Under the pieces are notes generated by a model. The model saw only the letters and a list, made by a program, of their open reading frames with translations, did not search any database and had not been told where the DNA came from. Made by a program: the position numbers and the translations under genes. Source: an uncultured Bacteroidota bacterium (lineage in GTDB: Bacteria > Bacteroidota > Bacteroidia > JADZBD01). Taken from it: a stretch of DNA of 51,505 nt. Below, piece by piece: positions 17,195-26,205 of this stretch; within the stretch, counting starts at the first letter, position 1, and each line of letters starts with the position of its first letter. The DNA is taken from NCBI GenBank assembly GCA_937924855.1, contig CALEYQ010000005.1:1-51505 (forward strand). The letters run 5' to 3'.

Positions 17195-17833
17195 ATGCCG
17201 ATTTATCTGATCATAATAGGAATTACCGTTTTGGTATCACTTCTGGCCTTTCGGGACCGGGGTGTTTACCTGAAAACCATTTTTTACCCCTGGCAAATGG
17301 CAAGGGAAAAGGAATGGCATCGCTTTATCAGCCATGGTTTTATTCATGCCGATTACCTGCATCTGGGGGTAAATATGTACAGCCTTTATCTTTTTGGGGG
17401 CATTGTAGAGGAAATGTTCCGGCTGCATTTCGGGAATGGGAAAGGCATATTTTACTTTTTGATTCTCTATTTTTTCGGAATTATTCTCAGCAGTTTTCCT
17501 TCCTTCGAAAAACATCGTAACAATCCTGCTTATTCGGCGGTGGGTGCTTCCGGGGCCGTGAGTGCGGTTGCTTTTTCCTTTATTTTATTGTTTCCCACCC
17601 AGAAGCTGAGCTTTATTTTTCTCCCCTTTTTGCAAATTCCCGGCTTTGTCTTGGGTATTGCCTACCTGGTTTATTCCTGGTACATGGCAAAGCGGAGCAG
17701 CGACCATATTGCCCACGATGCGCATTTCTGGGGAGCTGCCTTCGGGGTGGTGTTTACTTCCCTCATTGATTATCGCTTTTTGATCCGTTTCTGGGTAGAA
17801 ATTTCTTCCTATTTTACCAATCTCTTATCGTGA
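17195..17833 (+). CDS. Rhomboid family intramembrane serine protease
   Basis: About 212 aa with six predicted membrane helices. From the ATG at 17195, the catalytic Ser is S119 in GASGAVSA. The His is in HIAHDAHFWGAAFG (H177 most likely). The helix 2 HGFIHADYLHLGVNMYS stretch carries the conserved His/Asn of the oxyanion region. Rhomboids cleave transmembrane substrates; the substrate is unknown. The start at 17195 rather than 17180 is chosen from the promoter position. Its TGA overlaps the GTG of gmhB by 4 bp, so the two are translationally coupled. Confidence 0.9.
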   Translation: MPIYLIIIGITVLVSLLAFRDRGVYLKTIFYPWQMAREKEWHRFISHGFIHADYLHLGVNMYSLYLFGGIVEEMFRLHFGNGKGIFYFLILYFFGIILSSFPSFEKHRNNPAYSAVGASGAVSAVAFSFILLFPTQKLSFIFLPFLQIPGFVLGIAYLVYSWYMAKRSSDHIAHDAHFWGAAFGVVFTSLIDYRFLIRFWVEISSYFTNLLS

Positions 17834-18309
17834 AAAAAGCATTATTTCTGGATCGTGACGGGGTGGTAAACCGGGAGCATGGATTTACTTTTGAACCGTC
17901 CCGGTTTGAGATTCTTCCCGACCTGGTTGAAGCGCTTTGCCTGGCCCGGGATAAAGGGTATAAGCTTATTATTGTTTCGAACCAGAGCGGCATTGCCAAG
18001 GGACTTTATACGGCAGCCCATGTTGAGATTCTTCATGAAATACTGGTGAAAGAGGTGGGAACCGCCGGCGTAAAATTTGACGAGATTTACTATTGCGTGC
18101 ATCATCCTGATGTTACCCGCTGTATTTGCCGCAAGCCCGATTCGCTTTTTGTGGAAAAAGCTCTGGCCCGTTTCGATCTGGATCCTGCGGCCTGTTATTT
18201 CATCGGCGATAAGGAGCGGGATGTGCAGGCTGCGGAAAAAGCAGGGGTAAAAGGGGTACTGATTCCCGCCAACACTTCGATTTTAGGTATAGTTAAATTA
18301 TTTCCCTAA
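17830..18309 (+). CDS. gmhB: D-glycero-D-manno-heptose-1,7-bisphosphate 7-phosphatase (HAD-IIIA)
   Basis: 159 aa. HAD motif I DRDGVVN (nucleophile Asp8 and Asp10), motif II SNQSG, motif III Lys in CRKPDSLF, and motif IV IGDKERDV. A zinc-binding loop CVHHPDVTRCICRKP (Cys-x-His ... Cys-x-Cys) is characteristic of GmhB and HisB-N. GmhB makes heptose-1-phosphate for ADP-heptose and LPS inner core; no other heptose gene is in the window. GTG start overlaps the rhomboid stop. The closely related histidinol-phosphatase is less likely without his genes nearby. Confidence 0.85.
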   Translation: MKKALFLDRDGVVNREHGFTFEPSRFEILPDLVEALCLARDKGYKLIIVSNQSGIAKGLYTAAHVEILHEILVKEVGTAGVKFDEIYYCVHHPDVTRCICRKPDSLFVEKALARFDLDPAACYFIGDKERDVQAAEKAGVKGVLIPANTSILGIVKLFP

Positions 18310-18320
18310 TTTGGTCGTTT

Positions 18321-19169
18321 ATGCCGGTTGAGAATTTTCTGAATTTTAACGGAAACCTTTTTCCCGACACTGAAAACATATTCGGTCCCGCTAACCGCTC
18401 TTTTCGTTACGGCGACGGTGTTTTTGAGACCCTGCGTTATGCCAACGGAAAAGTTCAGTTTCTGAACGACCATTATGCACGGTTGGTGGAGGGCATGAAA
18501 GCCCTCAGGCTGTTGCCACCGGCAGAATTCTCCGTGGCTTATTTCAAAGAAAAGATTGAAGAATTGATTGTCCGAAACGGAATTACACGGGGCGCCCGAA
18601 TACGGCTTACTGTTTTTCGTAAAGACGGAGGTTACTACACTCCTGTAACCAATGAGGTTTCCTGGCTGATAGAATGTTACCCGATTGACGAGAGTATGTA
18701 TAATTTAAATGCCAAAGGATTAACGGTTGATATTTACCCCGATTACAAAAAGCCCATTCACAAACTAAGCAGCATAAAAAGCAACAGCAGTCAGTTGTAT
18801 GTGTTGGCAGCGGTATATAAAAAGGAGAATAATCTCGACGATTGCATTATCCTTAATACCAATTTTTCCATTGCTGAAGGAATCTCCTCAAATATTTTTG
18901 CCGTAAAAAACGGAGTGCTTTATACCCCGCCCATTGCCGACGGATGTGTTAACGGTATTATGCGAAGTAAGATTATTGATGTGGCCCGTAAGAACCGTAT
19001 TTCGGTATATGAAGTTTCTTTAGCCATGAATGTGCTCCTCAACAGCGACGAGCTTTTCCTTACCAATGTAGTGAGTGGCATTTCCTGGATAAGCACCTAC
19101 AAAACCAAGGAATTCGGCAATACCCTTGCCCAGCAACTGGTTGAAAGCCTGAACGAAAATCTGGATTAA
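18321..19169 (+). CDS. Class IV PLP aminotransferase / aminodeoxychorismate lyase-like
   Basis: 282 aa, fold type IV PLP enzyme. N-terminal FRYGDGVFETLRYANGKVQF is the class signature. The Schiff-base Lys is K153 in KLSSIKSNSSQLYVLAA. The cofactor Glu is E186 in IAEGISSNIFAV, followed by NGVLYTPPIADGCVNGIMR. This could be branched-chain aminotransferase, D-amino acid transaminase or PabC (folate pathway). The short length and the sequence around the Lys favour a PabC-like protein, but I leave the reaction open. It starts 11 bp after gmhB, and its stop overlaps the stop of the convergent yqgE by 3 bp in a TTAATTAA palindrome. Confidence 0.82.
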   Translation: MPVENFLNFNGNLFPDTENIFGPANRSFRYGDGVFETLRYANGKVQFLNDHYARLVEGMKALRLLPPAEFSVAYFKEKIEELIVRNGITRGARIRLTVFRKDGGYYTPVTNEVSWLIECYPIDESMYNLNAKGLTVDIYPDYKKPIHKLSSIKSNSSQLYVLAAVYKKENNLDDCIILNTNFSIAEGISSNIFAVKNGVLYTPPIADGCVNGIMRSKIIDVARKNRISVYEVSLAMNVLLNSDELFLTNVVSGISWISTYKTKEFGNTLAQQLVESLNENLD

Positions 19170-19744
19170 TTAAGGTTAGGATCTTCCGGGTAATCGGCTA
19201 CCGTGCCGTGCAGCTTCCCCATGTTTTTCAATACTTTTTTCCACAGCTCTTCCGGAGGAGTTTTAAACAGATAGTTTACCGATGAATCAGCGACAATCCA
19301 GGAATTTACCCGGAGCTCTTTGTCGAGCTGGCCGGCATCCCAACCGGAATAGCCGATGAAAAATTTGATCTGGTCTTTTTTTATTTCTCCGTCCCGGACA
19401 AGTTCTTTTATTTGCTCATAATTACCACCCCACCAGATTCCGGGTTTTACCGAAACACTCCCTTCTATTTTTTTTCCCAGGGTATGAATGAAAAACAAAT
19501 TCGTCTGTTGTACCGGTCCGCCCAGAAAGAGTTTGCCTTTAAATTCCGGAAATCCCTCTATGGCTTCGCCCGGGCCTACATCCAGTTCGCGGTTGAGGAT
19601 AAAGCCTACGGTGCCGTTTTTGTCGTGCTCGGTAAGCAATACCACGGTGCGCCGGAAGGAAGGATCGATTAAAAAGGGTTCCGACACCAGCAATTTTCCT
19701 TTTGCGGGGTAATCCTGACCGAATATTTTTTCAAATTCCACCAT
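19166..19744 (-). CDS. YqgE/AlgH (DUF179) family protein
   Basis: 192 aa, cytosolic, function not established in any clear way. Family features: KGKLLVSEPFLIDPSFRRTV, VVLLTEHDKNGTVGFILNRE, FLGGPVQQTNLFFIHT and FIGYSGWDAGQLDKEL followed by SWIVAD. Length matches the family. It is divergent from pdxH (100 bp between starts) and convergent with the class IV aminotransferase. YqgE next to pdxH and an aminotransferase gene is, as far as I recall, a recurring Bacteroidota arrangement, pointing to housekeeping rather than acquired DNA. Confidence 0.92.
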   Translation of the reverse strand: MVEFEKIFGQDYPAKGKLLVSEPFLIDPSFRRTVVLLTEHDKNGTVGFILNRELDVGPGEAIEGFPEFKGKLFLGGPVQQTNLFFIHTLGKKIEGSVSVKPGIWWGGNYEQIKELVRDGEIKKDQIKFFIGYSGWDAGQLDKELRVNSWIVADSSVNYLFKTPPEELWKKVLKNMGKLHGTVADYPEDPNLN

Positions 19745-19844
19745 TACGAATATCTGAAATTAAGAAAATAATTGCTTTTAAAAAATGACTTTAGTTTTCA
19801 ACCGTATGAGGTTGGTTTGTGAATAATGTATATTTTTAATTTCC

Positions 19845-20495
19845 ATGGATGATTTCAGGGAGTTTTTGAACACACTTCGCTACGATTTCGGAAAGAAATC
19901 TTTGTCGCGTGAAGATGCCGGTAACGATCCTTTTGCCTTGTTTGCTCTTTGGATTTCTGAAGCGGTAAAAGAGAAAAACCGCGATCCCAATGCCATGGTT
20001 CTTTCAACTGTTTCCCCGGAAGGGAAGCCTTCATCCAGGGTTGTTCTGCTAAGGAATTTTTCGAAAGATGGATTTGTTTTTTACACCAATTACAATTCCC
20101 GGAAGGGAAATGAAATTCAGAAAAACCCCTTTGCCTGTCTGAATTTTTTTTGGCCTGAACTTGAAAGGCAGGTGAGGATTGAAGGAATGCTCTACCGCCA
20201 ACCCGATGCAGAGAGTGATTCCTATTTTCAAAGCCGGCCCAGAGAAAGTCAGATCAGTGCCTGGATTTCGGAGCAAAGTCGTCCGGTTAATTCCAGAGAA
20301 GAGCTCGATCTGGCCTATGCAACCATGGCAAAAAAATTTGAAGGAAGGGATATTCCCCGGCCTCCTTTTTGGGGTGGTTATGTATTGAAGCCCGAGGTCA
20401 TTGAATTCTGGCAGGGACGACCGGGCCGGTTGCACGACAGGATTTTGTTTAATGCCGATGGGGCAGTGTGGAAGGTGGAGCGGCTGGCGCCCTGA
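19845..20495 (+). CDS. pdxH: Pyridoxamine 5'-phosphate oxidase
   Basis: FMN enzyme that oxidises pyridoxine/pyridoxamine 5'-phosphate to PLP. 216 aa, typical length. Motifs: AMVLSTVSPEGKPSSRVVLL, FVFYTNYNSRKGNEI (FMN/PLP contacts), ERQVRIEG, SQISAWISEQSRPV, and the C-terminal signature FWQGRPGRLHDRILF, in which the conserved His-Asp-Arg lines the active site. It supplies cofactor for the aminotransferase next door and for the cysteine desulfurase later in the window. ATG at 19845 fits the conserved N-terminal helix (DDFREFLNTLRYDFG). Confidence 0.96.
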   Translation: MDDFREFLNTLRYDFGKKSLSREDAGNDPFALFALWISEAVKEKNRDPNAMVLSTVSPEGKPSSRVVLLRNFSKDGFVFYTNYNSRKGNEIQKNPFACLNFFWPELERQVRIEGMLYRQPDAESDSYFQSRPRESQISAWISEQSRPVNSREELDLAYATMAKKFEGRDIPRPPFWGGYVLKPEVIEFWQGRPGRLHDRILFNADGAVWKVERLAP

Positions 20496-20508
20496 TTTTC
20501 TCAGGTTC

Positions 20509-21384
20509 CTAACGACCGTTATGTGAATGCCCCGGTTCCCAGATAATTCTGAGGAAAGAACTTAATCGTTGGTTCTCACGATAGGCGGGTATTCCGGCCA
20601 CAATACCTATCAAAAAATTCTCATAAATACTCAGACGCATCTGGGGCCTGAAGGTAATATCCAGATCACCTTTTTCCATGGATTTATTTATTTCCAGGCC
20701 AATGAAATTCCGGGTCCCCGAAATCATGTAATGGATATTTGTATTGGTTTCCCAGCGAAAATGTTTGAGGGCGTCCTGGGTTGATACTTCAATAAAGGGG
20801 CCGGTGTAGATCAGGGTATGAAAATTAGTTCCCCAGCGCTTTGCAGCCACAAAAAATGGATTGTGGGCATTTTCCGTAATCCAGGGATTTCCGAAATTTC
20901 GGAAATCGGATAATTTGAATTCATGAATATAGCCCAGGGCCAGAGACAGGGAATGTTTGTCGGAAACCAGGAAAGTGTATTGGGCTGCGAGTTTTAAACT
21001 TTCCATGCGATTGCCGGGCATGGAATCGCGGGAGACATTTTTTTGGGGTGCATAAAAGGTGAACGGGGTTTCTATTTCCAAGCCCAAACGATCGATGGGG
21101 GCAAACTCATATTCCAAAAGCGTTGAATAGGAGTCATGAGTCAGGTTATCGGTGAGCCCCATACCAAAATTCCATTCTTTCTCCCCCTTCCTGGCGCCCA
21201 GGTCGCGGATCAAATCAATATAAAGAGGCTCGGCATGAAAAACCTTATCGGGTTCTTTGCGGTCTTCGTAATCAGAAATGTAAATACTGTCTAATTGCCT
21301 GTTGGAGGGAATTTCATATACCTGGCCCATCACCTGAAAGCAACCCAAAATTATAAAAGCCAAAAAAGATTGTCCTTTTTTCAT
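20509..21384 (-). CDS. HAEPLYID family envelope protein
   Basis: 291 aa. Signal peptide MKKGQSFLAFIILGCFQVMG. The sequence holds the naming motif HAEPLYIDLIRDLGARKGEKE at about 50-70 (starts VFHAEPLYIDL). It is followed by alternating strands (LLEYEFAPIDRLGLEIETPF, LAAQYTFLVSDKHSLSLALG, NFIGLEINKS) consistent with a 10-12 stranded outer-membrane barrel. Proteins of this group occur across Bacteroidota with no known activity; older annotations wrongly call some of them a purine synthase. It lies 13 bp from the convergent pdxH stop, with a lipoprotein gene upstream on the same strand. Confidence 0.75.
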   Translation of the reverse strand: MKKGQSFLAFIILGCFQVMGQVYEIPSNRQLDSIYISDYEDRKEPDKVFHAEPLYIDLIRDLGARKGEKEWNFGMGLTDNLTHDSYSTLLEYEFAPIDRLGLEIETPFTFYAPQKNVSRDSMPGNRMESLKLAAQYTFLVSDKHSLSLALGYIHEFKLSDFRNFGNPWITENAHNPFFVAAKRWGTNFHTLIYTGPFIEVSTQDALKHFRWETNTNIHYMISGTRNFIGLEINKSMEKGDLDITFRPQMRLSIYENFLIGIVAGIPAYRENQRLSSFLRIIWEPGHSHNGR

Positions 21385-21453
21385 TTTTACAAAATAAGAA
21401 ATTCAGAGGGGAGTGCAAAAATAATAAGGACAGGAATAAAAATCAATCAGGGA

Positions 21454-22281
21454 TTAATTTTCTTTTCCTCCGCCCAGCGCAAAATACAAGCCTACCTGGG
21501 CATTCAGGGGGAAAATCCGGATAACTTCTCTCTTACTGTCATCCAAAAGGGCGAGGAAGGTAAAATTCAGGGGCATACCCACGCCAAGTTCAAACCTGAT
21601 ATTTTTTGAACCAATGGTATAATTGTAATACGGTTCAAAAAAAGTGTTCTCGGCATTGAATTTTGCAGGTGTTGGATTTTTCAGGGAATCCAGATTGTTG
21701 TCGTAACCCCTGTAAATAAGGTAATTTAACTTAAACGAAAAAATATGACTGCTTCTTACCTTGCCCGCCAAATCAGATCCGAAAAACGCAAGGGCCGCCC
21801 CGTCATTTATTTTCCCGGTTGAAACCTGTATAAAGGGCCGGTAAAAATCTCCGTAAAATCTTTTGTACTCAAAATTCCTGACCGAATCGGAATATTTCCA
21901 GCGGTCGAAGTTGCTTCCGGTTCCAAACCCAAGATATATAGCTGTGAACTTTGGTTTTTCCGTAAAATTGTAAAGGCCGAAAGCCACTTCTCCCTCGTAG
22001 GAGCGGTAAATGCTGTTTTCTTCGTTAAAATTTTCGCCAATCCTTCCGTGATGGTACATGCCGGTAATGGCAAAATTATCGGTTATGGAAATGCCTGCTT
22101 TCCCGGAGTAGCCGGTCAGCCCGGCATTACCGCTTACATGCACTTCTCCGGCACCCTCAAAAGTGGGGGAGTTTACGGGAGGCGGAAAATATTTGTAAGG
22201 GTTGCAGGACTGCATAAATAGCAATACGCATAGCAATCCGAAAAAAATCAGGGGGGAAAGGAAAGATTTAAGAACGGGCAT
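21454..22281 (-). CDS. Outer-membrane-type lipoprotein, beta-rich
   Basis: 275 aa, family not recognised. The N-terminus is a lipoprotein signal with Cys in LLFMQSCNPYKYFPPP. The mature protein alternates polar and hydrophobic residues with many Gly and aromatic residues (AGISITDNFAITGMYHHGRI, TAIYLGFGTGSNFDRW, IFSFKLNYLIYRG, FELGVGMPLNFTF), suggesting a beta-barrel or beta-sandwich, and ends VGLYFALGGGKEN. It may be expressed with the HAEPLYID gene 69 bp downstream. No catalytic motif is visible. Confidence 0.7.
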   Translation of the reverse strand: MPVLKSFLSPLIFFGLLCVLLFMQSCNPYKYFPPPVNSPTFEGAGEVHVSGNAGLTGYSGKAGISITDNFAITGMYHHGRIGENFNEENSIYRSYEGEVAFGLYNFTEKPKFTAIYLGFGTGSNFDRWKYSDSVRNFEYKRFYGDFYRPFIQVSTGKINDGAALAFFGSDLAGKVRSSHIFSFKLNYLIYRGYDNNLDSLKNPTPAKFNAENTFFEPYYNYTIGSKNIRFELGVGMPLNFTFLALLDDSKREVIRIFPLNAQVGLYFALGGGKEN

Positions 22282-22320
22282 GGTTTCAGGTTTTGGTTCT
22301 GTACCACAAATTTACGTTTT

Positions 22321-23250
22321 TTACCGGCAATGTTTGTTTTTAAGCAAAATAACATCATCGCCGTATTGGGCGGTAAATCCCATATTCAGGGCCTGCTCAA
22401 AATCCTTGCAGGCCAGATCTTTTTTATTCATGTGTACATAAACCAGACCCCTGTTCCTGTATGCGTAGGAGTTCGAGGGGTTTAGTTTTATGGATTGATT
22501 GATATCCTTCAGGGCTCCTTTTTTATCACCCATCAATAGTTTGCTATAGCCCCGGTTATTCCAGGGAAATCCTGACTTTGGATCAAGCTTGATGGCCCTG
22601 TCGAAATATTCAATGGCTTTTTTATGATTTCCTAATTTCTGGTATTTGAAGCCGAGATTTGAAATAGCCGGCATGAAATCGGGTTGCAGCTCCAGGGCTT
22701 TTTCCAGATAACCAATGGCATCTTCCGGTTTCCCGGCTTCATCACTGATATAGCCAAGGTTAGTTAAAATAGCAACCGATTTGGGATTGATCTTATAGGC
22801 ATCTTTCAAATCGTTGAGGGCGTTGGTGAAATCCCTGATTTTGGCCCGCGATCCTCCACGGTTTGATAAAATTATGGCTTTAAAGGTGTCTTCGGTAGCA
22901 AATTGAAGCGCCGAGGTGAAATCCTCTATGGCATGCTGGTTTTTATCAAAGGCCTCAGCCAAAACCCCGCGACCGAAATAAAAATGCGGATCGGTAGGAA
23001 ATTTTATTATGGCATCGGAAAAACATTGAAATGCCTGCTGGTATTTTTCCATATCCATCAAACATTCACAACGCTGGAGATAATAATCACGGTTGTCCGG
23101 ATTTTTTTCAATGGCTTTGTTGTATAATTCAAACGCCTTTGAATAATTCTTCGCTTTGCGGGCTTTATTGGCTTCTGAAAACAAATCTTCTCCGCTTTGG
23201 GAAAACAGAAATCCGGGAAGGAGGATAAAAAGAAAAATGAGGTGTTGCAT
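22321..23250 (-). CDS. Secreted TPR protein
   Basis: 309 aa. Signal peptide MQHLIFLFILLPGFLFSQ, then about eight TPR units over nearly the whole mature protein (AFELYNKAIEKNPDNRDYYL, AFQCFSDAIIKFPTDPHFYF, AIGYLEKALELQPDFMPAIS, AIEYFDRAIKLDPKSGFPWN, ALKDINQSIKLNPSNSYAYR). It ends with a short Cys-containing tail (CKDFEQALNM). TPR solenoids bind partner proteins; the partner is unknown. It stands alone on the minus strand between the lipoprotein gene (40 bp) and the PP2C phosphatase gene. Confidence 0.85.
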   Translation of the reverse strand: MQHLIFLFILLPGFLFSQSGEDLFSEANKARKAKNYSKAFELYNKAIEKNPDNRDYYLQRCECLMDMEKYQQAFQCFSDAIIKFPTDPHFYFGRGVLAEAFDKNQHAIEDFTSALQFATEDTFKAIILSNRGGSRAKIRDFTNALNDLKDAYKINPKSVAILTNLGYISDEAGKPEDAIGYLEKALELQPDFMPAISNLGFKYQKLGNHKKAIEYFDRAIKLDPKSGFPWNNRGYSKLLMGDKKGALKDINQSIKLNPSNSYAYRNRGLVYVHMNKKDLACKDFEQALNMGFTAQYGDDVILLKNKHCR

Positions 23251-23345
23251 ACATTAATATTATTCCATAAATGTAGGATACTGATTTTTAATGTGCAAAT
23301 AATATAAAACAATGGAAATCCCTGGGCGCCCTTTTAAACCGAATT

Positions 23346-24560
23346 TTATACTTCCAGGGCAACTACGAAAACATCATCGGTTTGCTCATTGTTGCCCTGT
23401 GCTTTCCATTGTAAAAATTCCCGTTGGAGAATTGTTTTTTGGACGGAAAGCGGATGATCCTGAATTTCCAGAATCAGGGTTTCGAATCTGATGTAACCAA
23501 ATTTCTTATCCCGGGGTCCGCCAAACTGATCTACAATGCCATCCGAAAAAAGGTAAATCCTGTCGCCCGGTTCAAGCTGAAAGGAATAATTTGAAAACTC
23601 TCCGTCGAGTGAGGTGGTGAACAAATTGACATGCTTTTTGTCGGTCCTTAATACGGTTAGCTCGTTTTTTCTGACCACAAAGGCAGGCCTGCTGGCTCCG
23701 GCGTATTCCAGGCGTAGGCTTACTTTGTTGATGCAACCCAGGAAAATTTCAAGGCCGTCAAAGATTTCTTCAGGAGAATCACCAAAATCAGGTGTGTTTA
23801 TCTTGAATTCGCTGTTCAGTTGATTGATAAACTCATTGGGGCTTTCCAATTTGTATTCCCGTACAAAGCGGTTAAGTAGTTTAAAGGCCAGCATACTGAT
23901 CATGGCGGCAGGCACTCCGTGCCCGGTACAGTCGGCCAGTGCAAAATATACCTTTTCCGCATTTTTACGCAACCAGAAAAAATCTCCCCCAATGATATTT
24001 TTAGGGTAATTCAAAATAAAGTTAGCAGCAAACTGGCGGTCTATCTGAGCCTGGGTCGGGAAAATGGAATTTTGGATTATACGGGCATAGCTGATACTGT
24101 CCATAATTTCCTTGTGCTGCTGTTCAATGATTTTCTGCTTTTCAACCATTGCCGTTACATCAAGAAATGAAGCAAGGATATAATCTTTGTTAAGCAGGTT
24201 AATGGGTTTAAAGGAAATTACGGTATGAATAGGAGTGCCATCGCGATGAAAACAAGTCAGAAATTCATTTTCAATAAAACCATTCACGGAAAGGCCATCT
24301 CCTATTTTAAGGAAAGATTCTTCCGGGATTATTCCAAGCTCCAGACTGTTTTTTCCAAGAAGCTCATGCTCAGCATAGCCGAATTTCTCAAGGAACTTCG
24401 GGTTGGCCGCAAAGAATTTTCGTTTACCCGGAATAGTGATGCTCATTGAAACCGGGGCGTTGTTGAACAAATTGAAAAATCCTTCCAGGGAGTCCTTTAG
24501 TAAATGTTCGGCCTGGGAGAGGTTGCCGATTTCCAATCCTTCAATAAAACGTTTGGGCAT
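23346..24560 (-). CDS. PAS domain - PP2C/SpoIIE-type phosphatase
   Basis: About 404 aa from ATG at 24560; a TTG nine codons upstream is less likely. A PAS domain (about 25-140: FFNLFNNAPVSMSITIPGKR, FLEKFGYAEHELLGKNSLEL, DYILASFLDVTAM) is followed by a short coiled linker and a SpoIIE-type PP2C domain (about 185-400). Metal-binding motifs are visible: IIGGDFFWL, ALADCTGHGVPAAMISML and IYLFSDGIVDQFGG. It probably dephosphorylates an anti-sigma-factor antagonist or similar partner in response to a PAS-sensed signal. No membrane segment or partner STAS/anti-sigma gene is visible nearby. Confidence 0.88.
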   Translation of the reverse strand: MPKRFIEGLEIGNLSQAEHLLKDSLEGFFNLFNNAPVSMSITIPGKRKFFAANPKFLEKFGYAEHELLGKNSLELGIIPEESFLKIGDGLSVNGFIENEFLTCFHRDGTPIHTVISFKPINLLNKDYILASFLDVTAMVEKQKIIEQQHKEIMDSISYARIIQNSIFPTQAQIDRQFAANFILNYPKNIIGGDFFWLRKNAEKVYFALADCTGHGVPAAMISMLAFKLLNRFVREYKLESPNEFINQLNSEFKINTPDFGDSPEEIFDGLEIFLGCINKVSLRLEYAGASRPAFVVRKNELTVLRTDKKHVNLFTTSLDGEFSNYSFQLEPGDRIYLFSDGIVDQFGGPRDKKFGYIRFETLILEIQDHPLSVQKTILQREFLQWKAQGNNEQTDDVFVVALEV

Positions 24561-24702
24561 AATGGGTTGTTTTTTAAAAAATACCAAATTTTAAGCCAGA
24601 ATATTCCGGTTTTTGATTTGAAATTTTAAAAGGCCCTTACCCCTGCGAAGTCAAGTCTGATTTTCAGAAACTTGAATCCGAAAAAAAATGTTTTTTGTTT
24701 TT

Positions 24703-25950
24703 TTATAAATCTTCTGAATTTCCGCCGGGTAATTCCAGCGACTTTACATCACCTATCGAATTGCCGGCAATTCCCTTTACCGAACCGTACATATCGATGG
24801 TATTGGTGATTACTTTTTCAATTTGCTTTTCTCTTTCCTTCCACAGCTTCATCATCGCCCGCTTTTCTTTTTCAATATCCTCTTTCATGGCGCTGAACCC
24901 TTCTACAATGGCTTCCACCCGTTGCCGGAATTCATTTCCGGTGAGGTAGGAGTAAAGCATCGACATTTTATCGCCTTTGTCTTCCATGGAGGCCCGGGCT
25001 TCGTATTCGCGAATCAGAATTTCCCTTAACACACCACTCAGACTCCGGAATTCACGGTAGGTACAAATCCATACTCCGTCTTTCCGCCCAAACCTGCTCA
25101 TCTCCTTTGGCATGGTCTCGGTTACTATCACCGCCAGCGAAGCTCCTGAAACGCGTTGATCTTCTTTTAACTTTTCAATCCAGGATTCACTGAAGGCCTT
25201 GGTGCGTTTTCCCTCATAAATTATTTTTCCGCAGGATTGCTGCCTGGCGTTAACCACGGTTTGAATCAAATCGGCTCCTTTAACTCCTTTGGGAACCTCC
25301 TCAATGATATCGAAAGGAAATTCGGCTTTCAGCTCTTCTTCCAAAACCAGTTCCAGGATCTCGCCCTGCATCTGCATAGAGCCCTGGTTGGCCTTGCGCT
25401 GCATTTCTTCGGTTAACTTTTTCTGATCCTCCAGCATTTTTTTTAACTGGGCTATCTCCAGATCGGCTTTTTCTTTTTCTTTTTGTCCCGCAGCCTTCGA
25501 TATTTCATCGCTACGCTCCAGAAACTTTTTTTCCATTTCCAGTCTCACCTCTTCCAATCGACTGCTCATTTCTTTTTCTTTGCGGAGGAATTCCAGTTCC
25601 TTTGCTTTCAACTCATTTAACTCCCGCTGCTTTTTCAGAAAATCTTCTTCCAGGGATTTGTACCGGTCCCCAAATTTTTTTTCGGTGTCTTCCGCTAACT
25701 TTTTCGATTCTTTTTCTAATTCCTGCTTTAGCTTTTCACGGAACAATTCGTTTTCCTTCTGCTTTTTCTTTTCAAACTCTTCTTTGTCTTTTTCCAGTAC
25801 GGCCCGCAATTGATTCAATTCTTCAGCCTGTTTTTTGCTTTTTTCCGCCAGCTCTTTCCTTACCCGGTCTTCGGCCTGCTTAAAAAATACCTCCTCCACC
25901 TGAATGGCGGTGTGGCAATTCGGACATTTTATCGTTTTTTCTTCAGTCAT
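24703..25950 (-). CDS. DUF2130 protein with long coiled coil
   Basis: 415 aa. An N-terminal zinc-ribbon-like CPNCHTAIQ (about 9-17) is followed by a long charged coiled coil (about 30-195, rich in Lys/Glu, e.g. KDKEEFEKKKQKENELFREK). The DUF2130 domain covers about 200-395: EGEILELVLEEEL-type start, FDIIEEVPKGVKGADLIQTV, CGKIIYEGKRTKAFSESWIE, ASLAVIVTETMPKEM, DGVWICTYREF. The E-x-K pattern with an upstream Asp is reminiscent of restriction-nuclease-like folds, but activity is unproven. The ATG overlaps the end of the small zinc-ribbon gene by 8 bp, so it is the last gene of the SPFH group. Confidence 0.85.
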   Translation of the reverse strand: MTEEKTIKCPNCHTAIQVEEVFFKQAEDRVRKELAEKSKKQAEELNQLRAVLEKDKEEFEKKKQKENELFREKLKQELEKESKKLAEDTEKKFGDRYKSLEEDFLKKQRELNELKAKELEFLRKEKEMSSRLEEVRLEMEKKFLERSDEISKAAGQKEKEKADLEIAQLKKMLEDQKKLTEEMQRKANQGSMQMQGEILELVLEEELKAEFPFDIIEEVPKGVKGADLIQTVVNARQQSCGKIIYEGKRTKAFSESWIEKLKEDQRVSGASLAVIVTETMPKEMSRFGRKDGVWICTYREFRSLSGVLREILIREYEARASMEDKGDKMSMLYSYLTGNEFRQRVEAIVEGFSAMKEDIEKEKRAMMKLWKEREKQIEKVITNTIDMYGSVKGIAGNSIGDVKSLELPGGNSEDL

Positions 25951-26203
25951 TTTTCCAGCGTTCCAGTTTTGGAATTCCCTTGGTAAACCATCCGGCCATA
26001 AAGCCCGGGAATCCCATTTCTTTTAATTTTCCTTTTACCAGGTCCTGCATTTCTCCCACTTTTATATCGGGATTTTTGAAGGCTCCGTTTTCATAACAAA
26101 AGGAACAATATTTTCCCGATTTACTTCCGTCTTTTTCTGTGCCGCCCTTACCCGGATCTCTTTTCAATGGCATGCCGCAACTTTGGCAGTTTTTATATTT
26201 CAT
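25943..26203 (-). CDS. Small zinc-ribbon protein
   Basis: 86 aa. Four zinc-ligand Cys in CQSCGMPL and CSFCYENG frame the fold, followed by IKVGEMQDLVKGKLKEMGFP and a C-terminal WF-containing tail. This fits the putative zinc ribbon family (Zn_ribbon_2-type). Function is unknown. It begins 2 bp after the double-zinc-ribbon gene and overlaps the DUF2130 start by 8 bp, so it is co-translated with them. Confidence 0.8.
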   Translation of the reverse strand: MKYKNCQSCGMPLKRDPGKGGTEKDGSKSGKYCSFCYENGAFKNPDIKVGEMQDLVKGKLKEMGFPGFMAGWFTKGIPKLERWKND

Positions 26204-26205
26204 GT

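Noticed and set aside
24659..24682. Hairpin TCAAG..TCTGA/TCAGA..CTTGA as a terminator
   Set aside because: The stem is imperfect, and on the minus strand the T run lies before it rather than after it.
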